A stretch of DNA of 64,000 nucleotides from Pleurotus djamor (Eukaryota; Basidiomycota; Agaricomycetes; Agaricales; Pleurotaceae), in contig JAPEVF010000051.1 in the NCBI GenBank assembly GCA_029747585.1, positions 38,251 to 102,250 of the forward strand, read 5' to 3'. Both the position numbers and the translations under genes were made by a program. Below are positions 21,590 to 35,103 of this stretch, piece by piece; position 1 is the first letter of the stretch; the number at the start of each line of letters is the position of its first letter. The notes under the pieces are model-generated. The model was given only the letters and a program-made list of their open reading frames with translations. It searched no databases and was not told where the DNA came from.

Positions 21590-22843
21590 ATGTCACGTTC
21601 ATACGATCGCGGTGAGTAGGCACGACTCCACGAATCTCAGCTTGCTCTACGCTGCTAATAAATACTTCAGCACTCACCGTATTTTCACCCGATGGACATT
21701 TGTTCCAGGTCAGATCGCGACTCTAGCCAATATCAATCAGTAGTTCGACTAACCTATGGCATAGGTCGAGTATGCTTCTGAAGCTGTGAGAAAAGGAACA
21801 TGTGCGGTATGTATCTCAGTGCTTTGGACTCAATACTTGCCTCACATTGGAATATGGTCGGATACAGGTTGGCGTTCGAGGGAAGGACGTTGTGATATTG
21901 GGTGTTGAGAAGAAGTCGATTCTACAACTGCAAGATCCCCGTACAGTGAGGAAGGTCGTCATGCTTGACGATCACATATGTCTGGCATTTGCGGGTGTGT
22001 CCCTTGATAATCTTTGCTTCGTGTCTGTACAATAACCTTTACAATTCCAGGTTTAACCGCTGATGGTCGTGTCTTGATTGACAAAGCGCGAGTGGAATGC
22101 CAGAGCCACAGGTTGACCGTTGAGGATCCCGTAACCGTCGAATATATCACCAGACATATTGCAGGAATCCAACAGGTACTTCTTTGACTAGCTTGTGATC
22201 CTTAGTTATTGACATAGGATCTACAGCGGTATACCCAATCTGGTGGTGTCCGCCCATTCGGAATTTCTACGCTTATTGTTGGATTCGACCCTCACGATAC
22301 CAAACCACGACTTTACCAAACTGAGCCCAGTGGAATTTATAGTGCTTGGAAGGTCAGCGTCCCCCGTCATGTTTCTCACTGGAAGTGGTTGACTCAGTTT
22401 ACCTGTAGGCTAATGCCATCGGTCGTTCATCGAAGACTGTCCGCGAATTCTTGGAGAAGAACCACCGCGACGACCTGAGTCGCGACGATGCCATCAAGTT
22501 GACGGTCAAGAGCTTGCTGGAGGTTGTACAAACTGGGGCAAAAAACATTGAAATCAGCGTTATGGAGAGCTATGGCAAGATAACGGTGCGTGGTACTGTT
22601 GTCATGCTTGATTCCTTCTTGCTGATATACCTATGCAGCATCTTGACCTCTCCCAGATAGAGGCTATCGTCGCCGAGATTGAGCGAGAGAAGGAAGCTGG
22701 TACGCACCTTTCCCTTTTAGCCAGAGCATTCGTATACTCACTGCGTGGTAGAGGCCGAAAGGAAGCGCTCGCGACTAGCCGCAACAGCTGCTGGACAAGC
22801 AGCCATGATGCAACGAGCGGGCGAGCCAGGTCCCTCCCAGTAA
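21590..22843 (+). CDS. pre6: 20S proteasome subunit alpha type-4 (Pre6/PSMA7)
   Basis: Structural alpha-ring subunit of the 20S proteasome, in nucleus and cytoplasm. The N-terminal signature [20 protein letters not shown] is shared by alpha subunits and matches PSMA7 best. [56 protein letters not shown] and [16 protein letters not shown] follow in the expected order. Eight or so short exons join in frame; the first contains only MSRSYDR. The C-terminal tail [20 protein letters not shown] is longer and more charged than usual. Ends 141 bp from the end of the convergent mannosyltransferase gene. Confidence 0.96.
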
Positions 22844-22984
22844 TCCGGCGTATTGCATATCGGAGTGTACTCATATCTCAGTCAATGAAAATCACGAACT
22901 GCAGTCTTCCATTCGTCAGAGTTCTTCCGCCTCAAATTCCACATGTTCGCGAACGAAATAAATTACACATAGACAACAAAGCGA

Positions 22985-24536
<1,552 letters not shown>

Positions 24537-25703
24537 ATGACTGTATCTGTTCCCCCTTCATTGCCAGTTTCAAAGTGCATGGATGAGGTGACATTTCGAT
24601 CGTCCCTTGGTTTTCCGTACGCATGTGGCCCAGTTACGGATATTTTCTGCTGTCTGGTTGAGCCACCTGTTACGAAACGGCCTGCTTGTGTTGCTGTCAA
24701 GAAATGGAGATTATATAGCCATCATAACGCAGATTCTGGAGTCTCTGCCTTTACTGAGGTGAGTACTAATCTATTGTACTCGTCACAAATACTTGTTACC
24801 GACGTCGAAGTATCGCAGCAACTCCGGAGCTGCGTCGATGTCTATGCTAGGCTGCGACATGCCAGAATAGTACCCATAACGGAACTTGAAGGCCCTTCAG
24901 GCTGCGTTCCGCTACTTACGATGCCATTCTATAAAAATGGAAATGTCTTGGATTACATCTCAAGGTACCCCTCCGCTAGTATCCGCAACCTTGTCAGTCA
25001 ATTTCGACCAAAAGATTCCGTTACAGCATCCTTCTCACTCTCTGAATAGCAAGTGGATATCGCGACCGGATTGCAGTTCATGCATGCCCTGGATCCACCA
25101 GTTGCGCATGGAACCTTAAAAGCGGTGAGAAAATTTGTCGAGTCTGGGTAACGTAGTACAGTTGTTTATCATGACTATTTTTAGTCCAACGTTATGGTAA
25201 CCGACTCAGGAAGAGCTTGCATATCTGATGCATGCATTAACATGATGCCAATGCCTCCAAGCTGGACCATCGAGAATGCCGTTTATGTGAGATGGCTGGC
25301 TCCTGAGATCCTCTCTTCAGGTGCTGAATCGGACGACTCGGACGCTCCACTGGCGACACTACCTGGGGACGTTTACAGCTTTTCCATGACTTCAGTCGAA
25401 GTAAGTCAGCTTTCAGCTATTTTCATTCAGCATCAGCTCTCGCTTATATTGCACATCTCCTAGATGTTCACAGGGAAGCGACCATTCGCCCACATCCGAT
25501 CGAGGGTAGCTGTCCTTCTGAGGGCGCTCCAAGGCGAACGCCCCGTCCGACCTTCGCTTGATGAAGCGCCACAGCTTACCGATTCCACTTGGTCCATCTT
25601 ACAGCACTGCTGGAAAGAAGATCCAGTATTACGGCCAACCATTTCAACCGTGAACGGTTGGCTACAATTGGTAACAGAGTCACGAAGTCCGTCTGAAAGA
25701 TAA
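24537..25703 (+). CDS. TKL-like protein kinase domain protein lacking the catalytic Asp
   Basis: A single kinase-fold protein of about 300 residues. The ATP-site Lys is present (VAVKKWRLY). In the catalytic loop HRDLKxxN reads AHGTLKASNVMV, so the base Asp is Thr. DFG reads SDACI, keeping only the Asp. VRWLAPEIL replaces the APE region and DVYSFSMTSVE...MFTGKRPF plus LQHCWKEDPVLRPT are the usual C-lobe helices of tyrosine-kinase-like fungal kinases. Introns at about 24759-24818 (60 nt, in frame), 24993-25049, 25121-25184 and 25400-25463 are inferred. Many agaricomycete relatives read HGDLK at this site, so Thr looks like a secondary loss; it may act as a pseudokinase. Confidence 0.75.
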
Positions 25704-25795
25704 ATAAATTATGCATGTTACACGATACCCCAATGATATCCCAATACCCTATGTTGTATATTCTACTTATTTATATTGTGTATTATATCCGCCTA

Positions 25796-28700
25796 TCATG
25801 ATGATATGTGTCCACTTTTGTTAGCAATGGCACATCCCGGTACGATGAATGGTCGCCCATTGATGGAATAGCCACCCATCGATAGCGGGCTGGCAACGAA
25901 CGGTGATCGAGGGGAGCGAGGGGAGAAAAATGTAGCACCCTTCTCATCAACGTGATGGCGCTCAAATTCAGCGGGTAAGATGATAGCTCTGTCAATAGCG
26001 ACAGGCAAGCCACGATGACGCCCGCGTATCATCATGGCGCAGATGATCAGTTTGGAAAGGGGGCTGAAGGCGCCGGACAATGAGTAGTTTTGCTGTGCAA
26101 AAGGGGATAGATATTCGACAATGGTGGTAAGGGCGGTGCACATACCGTTGGCATTCCGAGACTCATCCCGATTGAGCCATATGCGGATACCAGATCGAAT
26201 ACTTGATAGTGGGTTAGTCCAGCGGATTCTTCAGAGAAGCTGAGAAGGATGACTCACTGACTGAGAACTGGTTGAACCAGGGCGCGTTTTCATCATTGAG
26301 GTTCCGACGCTAGAGGTCTTGTTCAGGCGGACTCCCAAGGTTACAATCAGATCAACTTTACCTCGATGATACAGATCAGGAATAAAGAGATTGCCAGCCA
26401 CCACATATCTACACACATGATGTCAGAGTTTATAAGGTGGCATCTCGAAGGATGAGACCGACCAAAAGCAAGAAGTCGGCGTGCATGGAATGAAAGGTAT
26501 TGGCTGTATTGCGAGGTGGTGGAACCAACCACGGGACGGAAGCGGAACTCTCCGTCGTCTTCGTCATAGATACCAAGCGACTGTTCTTCGTAGACGTTCG
26601 TCGAATGTATACTGAAAAGGGTCAGCGGTGAGGAACAATCGGGGGGNTTAAGGGTTTACACACCTCATGGCGATGGGATCTTTGGATTATGAAGATGAGT
26701 TGCCGCGAATGGTTCTCTGAGTGGTAGTACTCACAAACACTGATATACATCATGATAACGAAGAGTACCCTGCGATGAGGACGTGTTGAGCCAACCATTG
26801 GATGCGGAAGAGAATAAATAAGCCTTACTTGACAGCCGGGGCGAGAGTGAGAAGCGAAACTGTTGCAAAACCAGCGGCGCGAACAGAGGCGGCTTGTAAA
26901 AGACCATTGATAATTCGAGTGCCTACGGGAATGCTTTCGATCGCTCCGTTCCCAATATCGAGGACGAGAAACAAAAGCCAGTCCGTGAAGCTATGAGAAG
27001 CGAAATAGCGTCAGACCAACAGTCATTGACGAATATCTAGTGTAAACGCACGTGAGGGAGACGACTACAGTGAGGAGGAACCATGTCTGATGTGCTGGGA
27101 AAAGGTAGAAATAACAACGCCGAGGATGATCAAGGAGAAAACGAAGGGTTTCGTTCATTTGGGACTGTGGAGGAACGGCCTTGCTAAGACACCATCTAAG
27201 ACGAGATTCAGCGTGGTAGCATCCTGGAATGAAAGAAGTCCATACATCAAGAATCTGAAGCTTATAGAAGTATCCTGGCCATCAGTTTACAGGGCTTGAG
27301 CCGATTTGGAGAGGCTACGTACAATATTGGCTAAAGGAAAGCTATCAGTGAGTTGGCGTTTAAGAGCTGTTAGAGTGACTTCACGTACATATGCAGTGTT
27401 TCCAGCGAGGATCAAAAAAGTTATAACAATGATCAGGAGGTATGCTCGTTGAAATGGTATCATCGATTGGTCTACGAGAGAGAAACCAGTATTTGTATAG
27501 GCGGATATTGACTGAAAGAAGCTGAACCTAGGGTGGTGTTTGAGACGTGCTCCAGAGAGCAGTGTGTTGAACGCGCACCATACGGGGGATACAACTTTTC
27601 GGAGTTGGGGAGGGAGAAACGAATCGCTGAATTGATCGAGAGACATATACGGCGCGATGAGTACGAATGCGGTTAATTGGATTCCGAGGTGGTACTTTCA
27701 TAGGAACTGAGTTGAGTCTTGGTTTGAGATTATAATGGGCACTACCAACTCACGAAAGGTATTAACCACAGCAGCGCTGTCAGGGCCCGGTATTCGACAC
27801 CTCCCAGTTCTTCGAGCTGTTCTTCGGTCAAAAGGTGAAACATGGAATTCCTACCAACAATTGGAGGGAAGGAGACGTATGAGACTGGTGTCGAAGGTGG
27901 CGGAAGAAAATGATCTGGTTTCGAGTCCAAGGTGGCAGAAGAGAGTTTCGGCGGTTTGGAGGTTGAGTACTTCTGGCGTAAATAAGCAAGAAGGCGAATG
28001 AATAACGCAAGTGGCGAAGGAAAGCCGCCAAAATCAGTGTCNTTTGCACTTCGAAGTGAGCGAGAGCTAAGATGCGATGGTTGGAAGGAAGAGCGTGTAC
28101 GAATGGAGGTTGGACCTGAACAATGATGAGGATCTGGGTCAGTATGAAGTTGTTGATGACAAGAGGGACAAACGTCGAGCTCGCGCTTCTCCGGGTAAAT
28201 GGGACGGCATGAACGTGACTCGAGGGGACGTCTCATCAGCCCTTCGCAAGGTTTCTTTGAGAATTTAATCAGCCAAGCCTCTCCAAGGTGCTGTGATTCG
28301 CGTACCATGAATTGAAGGGAGGCCCGGATCGGAGAGTCGTCTGGCGCGCTTCTGGGAATGTTCCTCCACGATTTGTTGACTTTTCGTCAAGATACTCGCG
28401 CGTTTTGGCGGTGCTTCGAGATTTATTATAGGTTCCGGAACTGATAACGTCGTAGGTTCGGGGTGTTTCTTGGTAGAATAGAACAGGGACAATGGCCATG
28501 GGATTCGATTGTTGCGGTGATGTTTGCCTTGGTCGCGCTGTCTCGCGATGGTGGCTCGACGGATTTGACTGTTCTGTGACGCGGCTTTGAGGACATAATG
28601 AAATTTCTTCGTGAAATAGCGTCTCCGTGTGTACACAACGATCCAAGAAACGACCACCTAAGAATGGTTAGTATGGATTGAAAGAAGAACGGTGGAAACG

Positions 28701-29025
28701 CACAGGGCTCCCCATGCACATCTGCAGAAATAGTATCACTTGCTGCCACGGTGTGAGTGAGCTCAGGTCGATTGTAGCCAAGCCACAGACACTCATTGCG
28801 CTGACGCTAGTGAAGAGTGCGTCGATGAACGGAATGTCGTTCGAGCCATTCGATAAATAAAATATGATCGCGAATATGAGCGGGGTTATCGTGCTTTTTG
28901 TAAATTCCCGTAGTTAGTAGACAGTTGCTACAGCAGGTGGAAACTACTCACAAAACAATGATGTGTATTCTAAAGAAGTTGAGGCTCCTCTTGAAATAGT
29001 CCCATCCTTGAACAAAGGCACTCAT
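25796..29025 (-). CDS. TRK-family potassium transporter
   Basis: Plasma-membrane K+ uptake protein with four membrane-pore-membrane repeats. The N-terminus is MSAFVQGWDYFKRSLNFF followed by the first helix (IHIIVL) and pore segment VSAMSVCGLATIDLSSLTPW. Helices VVVSWIVVYTRRRYFTKKF lead into a long hydrophilic loop. The second half has VGRNSMFHLLTEEQLEELGG, VEYRALTALLWLIP, SAYTNTGFSLVDQSM with LLIIVITFLILAGNTAY, and the typical C-terminal MIRGRHRGLPVAIDRAI. The loop reads through two inferred introns, one of 51 nt at about 28258-28308 (donor GTACGC, branch-like CTGATTAA) and one ending at about 28109. An N at 28042 lies in frame; another at about 26647 is near a splice site. Intergenic to the divergent Gea gene is 315 bp (29026-29340), with no other feature seen. 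Confidence 0.9.
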
Positions 29026-29340
29026 GAGGTTCGTGACGGTTTGGAAGGAAAAAGTAGCGTTGAGTCGACGAGAAATGGCGCCTACACATCATTAGCAACC
29101 GCCTCGAGCGGAGTGTCGTATCCAGTGTTTTTCGGTCAAAAGTTTCAACTGCAAGTCATGAAACAGTTTCAACCGATTCAACCGAGCACCGCTATCTTAT
29201 CTTATCTACTCGATCGCGACGCGGAATCAAACATTGCTTGGCATCGTGGCCCGAATCAAACAAGTGACGTGCCTAAATCAGGCAATACCAGCGTCGACGT
29301 GGATCATTGCGCGCATTCCACAACTTCATCCTCAACGTCC

Positions 29341-32300
29341 ATGAGCCCTCAGACCACGGGAAGCGCGTCGACGAAACATGTCCTGTACTCAGAAATTCTC
29401 GCCGTCACGTCGACCATGCGCAAGAACTCGCGATGGGCAACGACAACCCATTTCGTGAACACCAGAGACTCAGCTCTTGGGTCCAACCTCGGACTTCGCA
29501 TATCGAGCCCTTCGATTGCTCCACAGGCCAGCGGCAGAATTAGTCGTGAAGCAGACTTGATGACTGGGTTTCAAGAATTGAAACGGTCTCTCAGAGATAT
29601 CGAAAGTATGTCGCGTCACGATTCAGACTCCACATACTGACGTGAACAGATACGGACTCTGTCCCACTCCCGACTCTCCTTGCCCCCTTCTTTGCAATGA
29701 TACGCTCACCTCTATCCACTGGACCTATAACATCTGTTGCTCTATCCTCATTACACAACTTCTTCGTATGTGGACTCATATCGCCTAATGCCATGTCCCT
29801 GGACGTGGCTTTGGCGGAGCTCAGCAGTACGGTCTCACACTGCAAATTTGAAGCAAGCGACTCCTCCGGAGATGAAGTTGTGCTTCTCAAAATCATGACC
29901 GTAATTCACGATTGTCTGTGTGGCTCGGTTGGCCAAGTTTTGGGAGACGTGGAAGTCTGCGAGATGTTAGAAACTGTACTGACTACTTGCTGTCAAATGC
30001 GCCTCAGTGGTGAGCTCACTTCGGTTGGATAAATTATTTTACCCTGAGATGATCAATGCAGAGACACTACGGAGATGTGCTGAGACTACAATGCATTCAC
30101 TCGTCCGCACAGTGTTCTCTCGTCTCAAGTTCTTAGATCCCATCGTCGAAGAGTCCAAACTACGTGAAAACGAGACGGAGGACTCAGAGGGTGACCTAAA
30201 AATGACCGTTTCGACCAAGGACGTGACCAAGGAGATTTCTCGAGATGAAGAGGCGGAAGTTCACCCGACCCAGGACGAAAAATCTGACGCTGGCGAGCCT
30301 GCTCTAGATGGCTCAGTTACGCCCGAAAACGGCTTACCCGAGCCTCATTCAATAGATACACCTCCAATAGACACACCTCACCCAGTCCAGGCTTCTTCTC
30401 CATCTCCACCTCCATCTCCATCTCCCAAAGCCGAATGTATGACTACGCCTTTGTTCCATCTTACACTTTCTAATTCACCGCTTTTCAGTTGGACTGCCGT
30501 CGATACTGGAACTCATTCGTGTCCTCATCAATGTTCTGGACCCGACGGATCAGCAACACACAGACTCCACTCGTTTGGTAGCTCTAGGAGCTCTGAACGT
30601 TGCGTTTGAAGAATCTGGTTCATGTATTCCTCAGTATCCTTCCCTAGAAACTCTTGTCGTCGACACAGGATCCAAGTTTCTCTTTCAGTTGGCCCGATCT
30701 GACAATCCCTCCGTGCTTCAAACATCCCTTCGAACGATTACCACACTCTTTGAAACCATGAGGCCTCGACTGAAGTTACAGCTAGAGTTGTTCCTAGCCT
30801 TCACCATCGACCGTCTCGCTCCTCCTCCAATGAATCGCGCCCAAGCCCTTTCGAAGAAGTCCGCAGTGCCTGCTTCTCCGCATCCCGCGACTCCAACATT
30901 AGGTCCACCTCCAGAACCCGAAACTGAAGAAGGTTCGGCGACGCCAACTCGAGTTCTCGTTGCCCCCGCGCGTGGTGAAACTCGAGACCAACTATTGGAG
31001 GCATTGACTCAAGTATCTCGCAATCCAAGTTTTATGGTCGATCTGTACACCAATTACGATTGTGACATCAATTGCGAAAATATGTTTGAGCGGCTGATTG
31101 ATTTCTTGACCAAGGTAGGGACCCTTCCATGACACATGGCGCTTTTCCTTCTTTAACATTCCCTCCGATAGTCTGTATATTCTTCCCAATACGCAGGAGT
31201 CCTGGATATACAGCAACGAAACGCCCAGTACATGTGCCTGGATATCCTCCTTGCGTTTGTCAATGATATGGCAATGCGGGCTGACGGTGTTCGTTCATTT
31301 AGTCATCGTTTTTCAAAATGTTGCTGATTTTCCTGTCAGGCAGCGGAAGTCTGGCCAGACGTACGTACCAGCAAGATCAGTCTCGTTTATTGCTCAACCC
31401 TTTGATAGGAATATCCCAAGCCCAGTGACCTTGCTGCAGCGAAATCTCAAAAGAAGTTGGTATTAACGGGTGCTGCTAGGTTCAACGCAAAGCCCAAGAC
31501 CGGTCTAGCCTTCCTTGAAGAAAGTGGTCTCATCTACGGAGACGTCTCCCCCGAGGTCACGAAGGCGCAGAGCCTTGCTACCTTCCTAAAAGGATGTGGC
31601 CGCATCGACAAACGTCTTCTCGGCGACTTTCTTTCCAAGCCAGATAACATCGACATCTTGAAGGCTTTTATCGCCCTGTTCGATTTCCATGGAGTACGTG
31701 CTTAGATATCCCTTACTTCAGAACACTTAACCGCTTTGACCACAGAAACACTTCGCTGATGCTATGCGTGAAATGTTGGAGAGCTTCCGCTTGCCTGGCG
31801 AAGCTCAACAGATTGGAAGGATCACGGAAGTTTTTGCGTCCGCCTATTTCGCTGCTGGACCTGGTAGGTTGTGTGTTTTAAGCCCAAATGTACAAGGATT
31901 CACCCTTTCCCAAAGAGGAAGTGAAAAACGAGGATGCAGTTTACGTCCTGGCATACTCGGTAATCTTGCTAAATACTGACCTTCACAACCCACAAGTTAG
32001 GGTATGTAGTCGACCCCTTGTGTAGTGACCTATCTCATCCCCTTTATTAGAAACGCATGACGATCGAAGATTACAGGCGTAATCTACGAGGCGTCAATGG
32101 CGGCAGCGACTTCTCTGAGGAATACTTGGTACTGAGACGATTCTCCCATTCAATAACTTCACTCGCCCTGATCATTTATTTTCAGCAAAATATCTACGAC
32201 TCCATTCGCAAGCGCGAGATCATCATGCCAGAAGAGCATTCAGGCCAACTCGGTTTTGAATATGCTTGGAAGGAACTACTGGCTCGTTCTCGGAAGACAG

Positions 32301-34898
32301 GTGGGTGTTAATTCGGTTCCATATCGAGTCCCACTAATGCAAATCAGGGAATTTCATCATGTCCAACGCTGCGTACTTTGATATAAGCATGTTCAAGGCT
32401 GTGTGGAAGCCTGTCATCTCTGCTATTGCCTACGCTTTCATCAGTTTTGACGATGACTATATCATACAACGAGCAATCGCTGGATTCAGGCAATGCGCTA
32501 CCCTAGCGGGTCGTTTCAACTTACCAGATGTCTTCGACTTTGTGGTCGTTTCCCTTTCGCAAGCTACTGGGCTACTATCTGACTCCCTGCCAAGTCGAGT
32601 GCCCATTTACCCCCTTGTTGACGTTGAGGGTCAGGATATCACAGTCTCTACACTGTCTGTCAAGTTTGGTACGAACTTCAAAGGCCAGTTGGCGGCAGTT
32701 GTATTGTTCAATATCGTCAACGGGAATGGGAATGCGCTCCGGGAAGGTTGGACCCAGGTGCGCTTGCTCGTGATGTAGTCAATCGCTTCTCTGACTTGGT
32801 CCTCCGTTTAGATCTTCGAGATGTTCCAAAACCTTTTCTTGCACTCTCTACTGCCAACACGAATGCTCCAGATGGAGGATTTCCTTGGAGGCGTATCCAT
32901 GATTCCCCTCCGTGGTAGCCAGCCAGCCCCTACCCAACAGCGTAGTGACGGAGGCCTTCTCTCTGCCCTTTCTTCATACCTCATGACACCGTATTCGTCG
33001 AGCTCCGATCAACTGGTTCCTGACGCGACCGACTCGGACGTTGAGAACACGCTTTGCACCATCGATTGCATAACTTCATGCAGATTGGATGAACTGTACA
33101 GCCAGATAATGTAAGTCTAATTATGTGGTCAGTTTAGGATGGTGTATAACAGGCTACAGGCAACTCGACTTAGAGGCATTGATTGCTGCCGTCCGTTCAT
33201 TAGAAGCCCTTGCTCATGAAAGGACCGTGGCCAAATTCAAACAAGAATCTGACGATGGGCCATTGTCTGTTGATGGTGATGAATATGCACTTCCTTACGA
33301 CCCGGCATCGGTATTCCTCTTGGAAACCATGGTTAGCATAGCATGCCAAAACCCTGAGCGCATCGACGAGATTTGGTCAGTCTTCATCCCATGACATAGA
33401 TTGTGTACTGATATCAAACAATGAATCTAGGCCGATTGTGTTTGAACACCTTTCTGCTCTATTGTCATCAGCAAATCATTACAGCATCTTGTTGATTGAG
33501 AGAGCTGTTGTGAGTCTTCTGCGGTTATGTCTGATACTTGCTCCGAAGGTGAGTTATGGCACTGAAAACTATTTACTCTTCTCCATTCTCAACACGACTA
33601 TCTCACAGCCTTCACTCCGCGATCAAGTCTATGTCTCTTTCGACCTCCTTGCTGGCTTACCAGGAACTGCCATAAGTTCCGTCGCGGAACAGATAGTCTC
33701 AGGCGTCACATTGCTGATCCAAAGGCATCCGGATATAGTACGGTATGCCCCCCGTTTTTCGGTTTCGTGTGCAAGTCTATTGAACTCGTTTTTTTCTAGG
33801 TCGCAGACTGAATGGAATGTGGTCTTTGCCTTACTTCGTTCGACAATGTCACATACAGAAGCCGCTCGCCTGTCGTTTGAGTTCATCACTACCGTGTGTT
33901 GCGACGGACCAGGACAAGTCGTCACGCCTGACAACTTTTCTGGTCTCATCATGGTGCTCGACGACTATGCCACTGCCGCCAGTAGAGCCATAGAATCTCA
34001 ACAGATGCGTGGTCGACAAAAGCAGCAGTTGACCTCAGCGCAGTACGTTGCAAATTATCATCTAGTGAAACGATCTTCTTACTTCAGCATAGATCTCCCA
34101 TAATCGAGCGTGGACACAAAGCTATTGATATTATTTTCGACCTCAAGAAATTCCTCTCGCCCTTCCTGGACTCTAATCTCTCTCAGGGTCAAGGTGAGTC
34201 GCTCGCCACCACATTTGGATGGAATGCCCCTAAATACGGTGCATTCTAGTATGGCGTCAACATTGCCTCCCTTTGTTAGCTGCACTAGGCAGGCAATCAA
34301 GTAATGCCGCTCGAGAAGTTCGCTACAGCGCGATAAGTCAACTTCAACGGATGCTTTTAGGCCCTCACATGGTTTTCGAGAAAGCCGATCACAGCCAAGT
34401 CGAAGAAATATTCAATCGTGTCTTGTTCCCTCTCCTTGATGATCTTGTTAAACCTCAGGTCAACCAACGGGACCCTCAAGGCATGCCAGAGAGTCGTCTG
34501 CGAGCCTCTGCTCTGCTCTGCAAAGCTTTCATGCACTTCGAGGTTCGCGAGAGCGAAGCTAGTGCCGATATTAGGATACTTTGGATACAGGTTCTTGATT
34601 TGCTTGATCGACTGATGAACATGGACAAAGCGGATCAACTTGTGGGTTCAGATGTTATGGTGCCTGTCCAATTCTGATGCTTTTCATCGTCTAGTACGAG
34701 GCTGTTCCCGAATCCCTCAAGAATGTGCTTTTGGTAATGAACGCGGCGGGTTTGCTCGTTCCTCCTACGGAGAACGACCAACGGACAGAACAACAGCGCA
34801 CACTGTGGACTGCGACGCACGAAAGGATGGAGCGGTTCCTGCCCGGATTCCTCAGTGATATCGTCCTTCCTCAGGAGTCCATGGCTCCATCTGCGTAA
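29341..34898 (+). CDS. Large Arf guanine-nucleotide exchange factor (Gea/GBF1 family)
   Basis: Activates Arf1 at the Golgi and recruits COPI. The N-terminal DCB domain begins [21 protein letters not shown] Pro/Ser-rich, acidic linker follows (around 30330-30430). The HUS box is [18 protein letters not shown]. The Sec7 domain has [17 protein letters not shown], with the catalytic glutamate in GEAQ, and [18 protein letters not shown] regions follow ([40 protein letters not shown]). It ends [23 protein letters not shown]. Roughly 20 exons with short introns; total about 1,500 aa, the normal size. No BIG/Sec7-type features. Convergent with the NTPase gene at 35104 (205 bp). Confidence 0.92.
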
Positions 34899-35103
34899 AA
34901 ATACACTTCTCTTCCTCTTTCGCGCGTTTGGGTTGTGGGACGGAACCAGTTTATATATCGTTGGCACAAAGAGCTCTCGTAGAATATTACTGAACAAATA
35001 ATCGCCAATTTCGCAGCGAATCTTCGGGCGCCTTTGGAATTCACCATTTATTCCTAGTAGAAGGACGAAGGTGGTCGGGTCAAATCCCACTCAGCAACGT
35101 TAT

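Noticed and set aside
29025..29340. Reading the ORF before 29341 as an N-terminal extension of the Gea protein
   Set aside because: It overlaps the start of the TRK gene on the other strand and has no DCB similarity; the ATG at 29341 precedes the conserved SEILAVTS start.
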